Shown here in pieces: positions 5,928-8,926 of a stretch of 8,926 nt of DNA. The first letter of the stretch is position 1; each line of letters opens with the position of its first letter. The notes below the pieces were generated by a model. The model was not told where the DNA came from. It did not search any database and saw only the letters and a list, made by a program, of their open reading frames with translations. Origin of the DNA: Phenylobacterium sp. (lineage in GTDB: Bacteria; Pseudomonadota; Alphaproteobacteria; Caulobacterales; Caulobacteraceae); assembly GCA_019264505.1 (NCBI GenBank), contig JAHUZY010000390.1, positions 1-8,926 on the forward strand, written 5' to 3'. Made by a program: the position numbers and the translations under genes.

Positions 5928-7178
5928 CTAGTAGGCCAGGCCCTGGGCCACAGCCTTGAGCTTCTCGATGGCCGAGAACTTGTCCTCGAGGAAGTCGTGG
6001 TCGATCCACCAGTCCTCCACCTCCCGCAGCACCTGGCCGACCATCGGTCCCTTGGGCACCCCGGCATGGACCACCTCCTCGCCGCTCAAGGGGAAGGGCG
6101 GCGGCGTCCAGCTGTCGCAGAGCGCCAGCAGGCCGCGCCACTGGGCGGCCGTCGCCGTGCGGTTGGACCTGGCCCAGGCAAGCTTGATCCGGTCATGGAA
6201 GGTGGGCGCGGTGAGCGCATAGACCGCCCGGCGGGACTCCCTTGGGCTCATCCAGCTGGTGATGCGCGGGGTCTGACCCTTGGCCGCCGTCAGCCGGTCG
6301 CGCTCGGCGTTCGACAGGCGCAGACGGTCGGCGGCCTGGGCCACCCCGATCTGGTCGGCCGGCAGCAGACAGGCCAGCCGCAGGATGGGATCGCATTCGA
6401 AGAGCATCTCGCTCTCGATCTCCACCAGGGCCTCGAAATCATGGAGATCGCCCACCGGCGGCAGGATCACATCGAGAATGCCGGCGGCCGCCATCTGGCG
6501 GATGCTGGCCCGCGGATCATCGGCGGCCAGCAGCTTGAGCAGCTCCTTGGAGATTCGCTCACCCGGCCGGTCAGCCAGGGTGTCGCGCAGGGCCTCGCAG
6601 GCGGCCAGGGCCTCGGGATCGGCCTCGCCCCGGCCGTACCAGGCCTGGAATCGGAAAAAGCGCAGGATGCGCAGATAGTCCTCGGCGATCCGCGTGCGGG
6701 CCTCGCCAACGAAGACCACGCGCCTTGCCCGGGCGTCGGCCAGGCCGGTTCCCAGGGGATCGTGCAACGTCCCGTCGCGGTCGGCATAGAGGGCGTTGAG
6801 GGTGAAGTCCCGACGCTGGGCGTCTTGCGCCCAATCGGTGGTGAAGGCCACCACCGCGCGCCGCCCATCGGTCTCCACGTCCCGCCGAAGCGTCGTGATC
6901 TCGAAGGTCTGGCCGTGGGCGAGCGCGGTGACCGTGCCGTGCTCCACGCCGGTGGGAATGGCCTTGAGTCCCGCGGCCTGCAGAGCCTCTGTGACGGCGT
7001 CAGGCGTGAGCTGGGTGGCGATGTCGATATCGCCCACCGGCGCGCCGATCACCGCATTGCGCACCGCCCCGCCGACCACCCGGGCGCAGCCTGCGCCGCC
7101 CTTGGCTTCCAGGGCGTCGAACACCGCCGCCGTAGCCGTCGCATTCAACCAGGGGCGTGGTCCGAGGCTCTCGCTCAT
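5928..7178 (-). CDS. cca: CCA tRNA nucleotidyltransferase
   Basis: This 416-residue class II nucleotidyltransferase adds or repairs the 3'-terminal CCA of tRNAs from CTP and ATP without a nucleic acid template. The head domain begins with VVGGAVRN (34-41), and GDIDIAT (49-55) supplies the metal-binding aspartates Asp50 and Asp52. RRDFTLNALY (122-131) is the conserved neck-side motif. EDYLRILRFFRF (166-177) and GERISKELLKLL (206-217) are the usual RNA-binding and helical motifs. The length is typical for the alphaproteobacterial form; no HD phosphohydrolase motif is seen. A related poly(A) polymerase is an alternative, but the family context favours CCA addition. The frame is open upstream to 7382, but the ATG at 7178 overlaps the DUF6111 stop as ATGA, and the domain starts soon after, so the shorter form is chosen. 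Confidence 0.93.
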   Translation of the reverse strand: MSESLGPRPWLNATATAAVFDALEAKGGAGCARVVGGAVRNAVIGAPVGDIDIATQLTPDAVTEALQAAGLKAIPTGVEHGTVTALAHGQTFEITTLRRDVETDGRRAVVAFTTDWAQDAQRRDFTLNALYADRDGTLHDPLGTGLADARARRVVFVGEARTRIAEDYLRILRFFRFQAWYGRGEADPEALAACEALRDTLADRPGERISKELLKLLAADDPRASIRQMAAAGILDVILPPVGDLHDFEALVEIESEMLFECDPILRLACLLPADQIGVAQAADRLRLSNAERDRLTAAKGQTPRITSWMSPRESRRAVYALTAPTFHDRIKLAWARSNRTATAAQWRGLLALCDSWTPPPFPLSGEEVVHAGVPKGPMVGQVLREVEDWWIDHDFLEDKFSAIEKLKAVAQGLAY

Positions 7179-7453
7179 GGGGCGGGCGTTTCCTTTTCCT
7201 GGAAGCGGCCTGGGGAGACCCGACCGCCCTCTGTGACTTCCGCGGGCACATAGACCTCGCCGCGGTTGTCCGATTGGAACACGACCATGAACATCAGAGA
7301 AAGGCCAAACAGCACAGCTGAGGCCGTGGCCAGCCAGGCCCACGGGGTCGCCCCCATCGGACGGCCGTTGCGCTTGGCCCATTCAGCCCAGGCGAACCAG
7401 ATGATGAAGGGCAGCGCGATCAGGATCGAGCGGATGAGAATGACCCTAAGCAA
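7175..7453 (-). CDS. Two-helix membrane protein, DUF6111-like
   Basis: From the TTG at 7451-7453 the product has 92 residues and begins (M)LRVILIR. It has two hydrophobic helices (about 3-24 and 39-60) separated by a basic loop (AKRNGR) and GATPWAWL, then a polar tail. This layout and its position between a Nudix gene and cca match the alphaproteobacterial DUF6111 family as I recall it; no function is known. GGAGG (7459-7463) lies 5 bases before the TTG. An ATG at 7463-7465 would add four residues but overlaps that ribosome site and has none of its own. The TTG start overlaps the Nudix stop (TTGCTTAG) and the stop overlaps the cca start (ATGA), so the gene is tightly coupled on both sides. 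Confidence 0.75.
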   Translation of the reverse strand: MLRVILIRSILIALPFIIWFAWAEWAKRNGRPMGATPWAWLATASAVLFGLSLMFMVVFQSDNRGEVYVPAEVTEGGRVSPGRFQEKETPAP

Positions 7454-8090
7454 CTGCGCCTCCATATAGCCGGTCGTACAGGGACCGGAGCATGCCGGCC
7501 GTGGCGCCCCAGATGAATCTGTTCTCATGAGTCATGGCATAGAACCGGCGTAGCTGACCCGCGAATTCCCGCTCATGTTCCTCGTGATTGGTGGGATCCA
7601 TGAGAAAGCCGAACGGGGTCTCGAACACATCGGCGACCTCGGCGGGATTGGGCGTGACGCTGAACCCCGGCGCGATAAAGCCCACCACCGGCGTCACCAG
7701 AAAACCCGTGCCGGTCCGATAGGGGGTCGAAAGTCCGCCCAGGGTGACCAGGCTGCGGGAAATGCCCACCTCCTCCTCGGTCTCCCGCAGGGCGGTCTCC
7801 CAGATGGTCTCGCCCGGATCACGGCGGCCGCCGGGAAAGGCGATCTGACCGGTGTGACGGCGCAATGTGTCGGCCCGCCTCGTCAGCAGGACCGAATAGC
7901 CGTGCTCGCGCTCCACCAGTCCCACCAGCACTGCAGCTGGGGTCAGGGGGGCGGGCTCTTCGGCGAGATCGGCGGTTCGCGGTCCGAAGTCGGATTCCAC
8001 AAGACCCTCAGCGGGCTCGCGGTCTTCCAGGGGATCCAGGCGCTGGGTGATCCATTCGCGCAAGGCCGACAGCGGCGAGTTGGGACTCAC
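7446..8090 (-). CDS. Nudix hydrolase, coenzyme A pyrophosphatase type
   Basis: This 214-residue Nudix enzyme probably splits coenzyme A or its oxidised or acylated forms into 4'-phosphopantetheine derivatives and 3',5'-ADP. Two adjacent signatures show this. The CoA-pyrophosphatase motif LLTRRADTLRRHTGQIAF continues into PGG at residues 68-88, a perfect fit to LLTxR(S/A)x3Rx3Gx3FPGG. The Nudix box runs from Gly88 to Ile110 with REXXEE as RETEEE, providing the metal-binding glutamates. The relatives are YeaB/NudL and eukaryotic NUDT7. The GTG at 8088-8090 overlaps the DUF1285 stop as GTGA and has GGAGG (8101-8105) 10 bases upstream. A GTG at 8126 in the same frame is rejected because it lies deep inside the upstream gene without a ribosome site. 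Confidence 0.92.
   Translation of the reverse strand: MSPNSPLSALREWITQRLDPLEDREPAEGLVESDFGPRTADLAEEPAPLTPAAVLVGLVEREHGYSVLLTRRADTLRRHTGQIAFPGGRRDPGETIWETALRETEEEVGISRSLVTLGGLSTPYRTGTGFLVTPVVGFIAPGFSVTPNPAEVADVFETPFGFLMDPTNHEEHEREFAGQLRRFYAMTHENRFIWGATAGMLRSLYDRLYGGAVA
7459..7463 (-). promoter_or_regulatory. Ribosome binding site supporting a TTG start of the DUF6111-like gene
   Basis: GGAGG on the minus strand sits 5 bases before TTG (7451-7453), inside the last codons of the Nudix gene. It overlaps the alternative ATG (7463-7465), which it therefore cannot serve. Confidence 0.5.
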
Positions 8091-8665
8091 GAGACCGGCG
8101 CCTCCACAGGCCCGATGGGAAACCACGTCCCGCCCGACTCGACCCCCAGGGTTCCGTCGCGCTCCTGAGCCATCTCCACCAGTTCATAGAAGACCGGCCG
8201 GCTGATCAGGGCCTCCAGCCCCCGACGGACATGCAGATAGGGCCGCGGCTCGTCAGTGGCCGGGTCGATCTCCACCCGGATCAGATGGTCGGGGCCGGCC
8301 TCGACCTCGTCGCCCACATTGGTGGCGAAGCGCAGGACCGGACGGCCCTCGGCGTCAGCGCCCGCGTCCAGGGCGGTGGCGATGAAGGGGGCGTCCTCGA
8401 CGGTGATCTTCATCTTCTCCACCGGCGTCACCAGCCAGTAGCCGTCCGGGTCCCTACGCAGGACGGTGGAGAACAGGCGCACCAGGGGCGCCCGGTTGAT
8501 GGTCGCCCCCTCATGGACCCAGCGGCCATCGGCGGTGATGACGATGTCGATCTCGCCGGAATGGGCGGGGTTCCACAGGTGCACCGGGGGCAGCCCCCGG
8601 CCGGGCGCCTGCTTGGCTGCGGCGATCACCCCGTCCAGGCCGGGTTTGGTGTCGAGCTCTGTCAT
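8087..8665 (-). CDS. DUF1285 family protein, unknown function
   Basis: The 192-residue cytoplasmic protein (no signal peptide or membrane segment) matches the proteobacterial DUF1285 family. Recognisable blocks are PPVHLWNP (26-33), GEIDI (37-41), LVRLFSTVLRRD (61-72), LVTPVEK (78-84) and VEDAPF (89-94). No catalytic residues are established for the family and I do not assign a reaction. The stop overlaps the Nudix start (GTGA). No good ribosome site precedes the ATG at 8663-8665, which is 31 bases from the stop of the GNAT gene; it may be read through from upstream or begin a leaderless message. In alphaproteobacteria this family commonly sits beside the CoA pyrophosphatase and cca genes, as here, which suggests a shared but unknown role. 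Confidence 0.88.
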   Translation of the reverse strand: MTELDTKPGLDGVIAAAKQAPGRGLPPVHLWNPAHSGEIDIVITADGRWVHEGATINRAPLVRLFSTVLRRDPDGYWLVTPVEKMKITVEDAPFIATALDAGADAEGRPVLRFATNVGDEVEAGPDHLIRVEIDPATDEPRPYLHVRRGLEALISRPVFYELVEMAQERDGTLGVESGGTWFPIGPVEAPVS

Positions 8666-8689
8666 CGCCAGAAGGTAGGCGCGTGCGCG

Positions 8690-8718
8690 GGGCGCCTCAA
8701 GGCGCCGTTACGGCGCCC
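8690..8718. repeat. Three closely spaced GGCGCC palindromes at the GNAT gene end
   Basis: GGCGCC occurs at 8691-8696, 8701-8706 and 8712-8717, with 4- and 5-base spacers. Alternative hairpins can form, one of which places the GNAT stop codon in its loop; the outer pair extends to GGGCGCC/GGCGCCC. There is no T-tract on the minus strand, so it is not a classical intrinsic terminator, but it could slow transcription or protect the RNA end. Confidence 0.4.
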
Positions 8719-8926
8719 TGCAGCACGTCGGTCCCACCGCCCTGACCCAGCCGCCGGAGCAGCAGACGGCGGGGATCGACGGGGCCAGGCATCACGATCT
8801 GGCCGGTGGCCTCGGCGGAAAAGCCCAGCCGTCCGAAGAAGGGCGGATCGCCCACCAGCAGGACCCCGCCAAAGCCGGTGGCCTCAGCCGCCGCACAGGC
8901 GACCTCCACCAGCCGGGCGCCGGCCC
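8697..8926 (-). CDS. GNAT family N-acetyltransferase, partial (5' end outside window)
   Basis: The C-terminal 75 or so residues of an acetyltransferase are visible; the gene runs off the right edge. The segment reads GARLVEVACAAAEATGFGG, then VLLVGDPPFFGRLGFSAE. This matches the second half of the GNAT fold in the YhbS-like group (COG3153): the acetyl-CoA pyrophosphate-loop helix, beta 5, and the typical LVGDPPFFGRLGF turn. The substrate cannot be inferred. Codons upstream of the GTG at 8907-8909 stay open to the window edge and fit the family (AGARL), so that GTG is not the start. It lies 31 bases upstream of the DUF1285 gene on the same strand and may belong to the same operon. Confidence 0.85.
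   Translation of the reverse strand, partial: AGARLVEVACAAAEATGFGGVLLVGDPPFFGRLGFSAEATGQIVMPGPVDPRRLLLRRLGQGGGTDVLQGAVTAP

Noticed and set aside
5997..7253. Plus-strand open frame of 418 codons across cca
   Set aside because: It is antisense to the CCA transferase gene, which has intact catalytic motifs; the composition is typical of a shadow frame.
7179..7382. Extended N-terminus of the CCA transferase
   Set aside because: It lies wholly inside the DUF6111-like gene, reads as low-complexity shadow sequence, and the ATGA overlap start at 7178 matches the family.
1..8926. Signs of a defence system, prophage, transposon, CRISPR array or gene transfer
   Set aside because: No transposase, integrase, direct-repeat array, tRNA-edge duplication or change in base use was seen. 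All recognisable genes are core metabolism or conserved unknowns.

Overview
The window looks like a core chromosomal region of a high-G+C, aerobic alphaproteobacterium, most likely a member of the Caulobacterales (Caulobacter/Phenylobacterium-like). This is inferred from the separate Rieske, cytochrome b and cytochrome c1 genes in the order petA-petB-petC, from the DUF1285/CoA-pyrophosphatase/DUF6111/CCA-transferase gene string, and from GC-rich codon use. No database search was possible, so the taxonomy is an inference. I see no mobile element, CRISPR array, rRNA, tRNA or phage gene, and base use looks even throughout.

Left part (1-2780, minus strand): a compact petABC operon encoding the three catalytic subunits of the cytochrome bc1 complex (respiratory complex III), with gaps of 5 and 6 bases between genes. 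A strong GC-rich hairpin lies beyond petC at the edge of the window. A non-coding stretch of about 240 bases (2781-3020) separates petA from a divergent plus-strand group and contains an imperfect 28-base dyad.

Middle (3021-5022, plus strand): trmL (tRNA wobble 2'-O-methyltransferase) overlaps hemF (oxygen-dependent coproporphyrinogen III oxidase) by ATGA. A lipoprotein gene resembling the DUF1131/YfeY family follows. HemF makes a haem precursor and the neighbouring bc1 complex carries three haems, so the two divergent groups both serve aerobic respiration.

Right part (5033-8926, minus strand): genes run GNAT acetyltransferase (cut by the window edge), DUF1285 protein, Nudix CoA pyrophosphatase, DUF6111 membrane protein, CCA tRNA nucleotidyltransferase, class I glutamine amidotransferase and a very small exported-peptide ORF. 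Several junctions are stop/start overlaps (GTGA, TTGCTTAG, ATGA), so the group from DUF1285 onward is probably one operon. It converges on the lipoprotein gene with only 10 bases between stop codons.

Overall the region is mostly ordinary housekeeping DNA. The items most worth a second look are the unlisted 45-residue exported ORF at 5033-5170, the dyad between petA and trmL, the DUF1131-like lipoprotein linked to hemF, and the coupling of two uncharacterised families (DUF1285, DUF6111) to CCA addition. I found nothing that I would call a new biological system.
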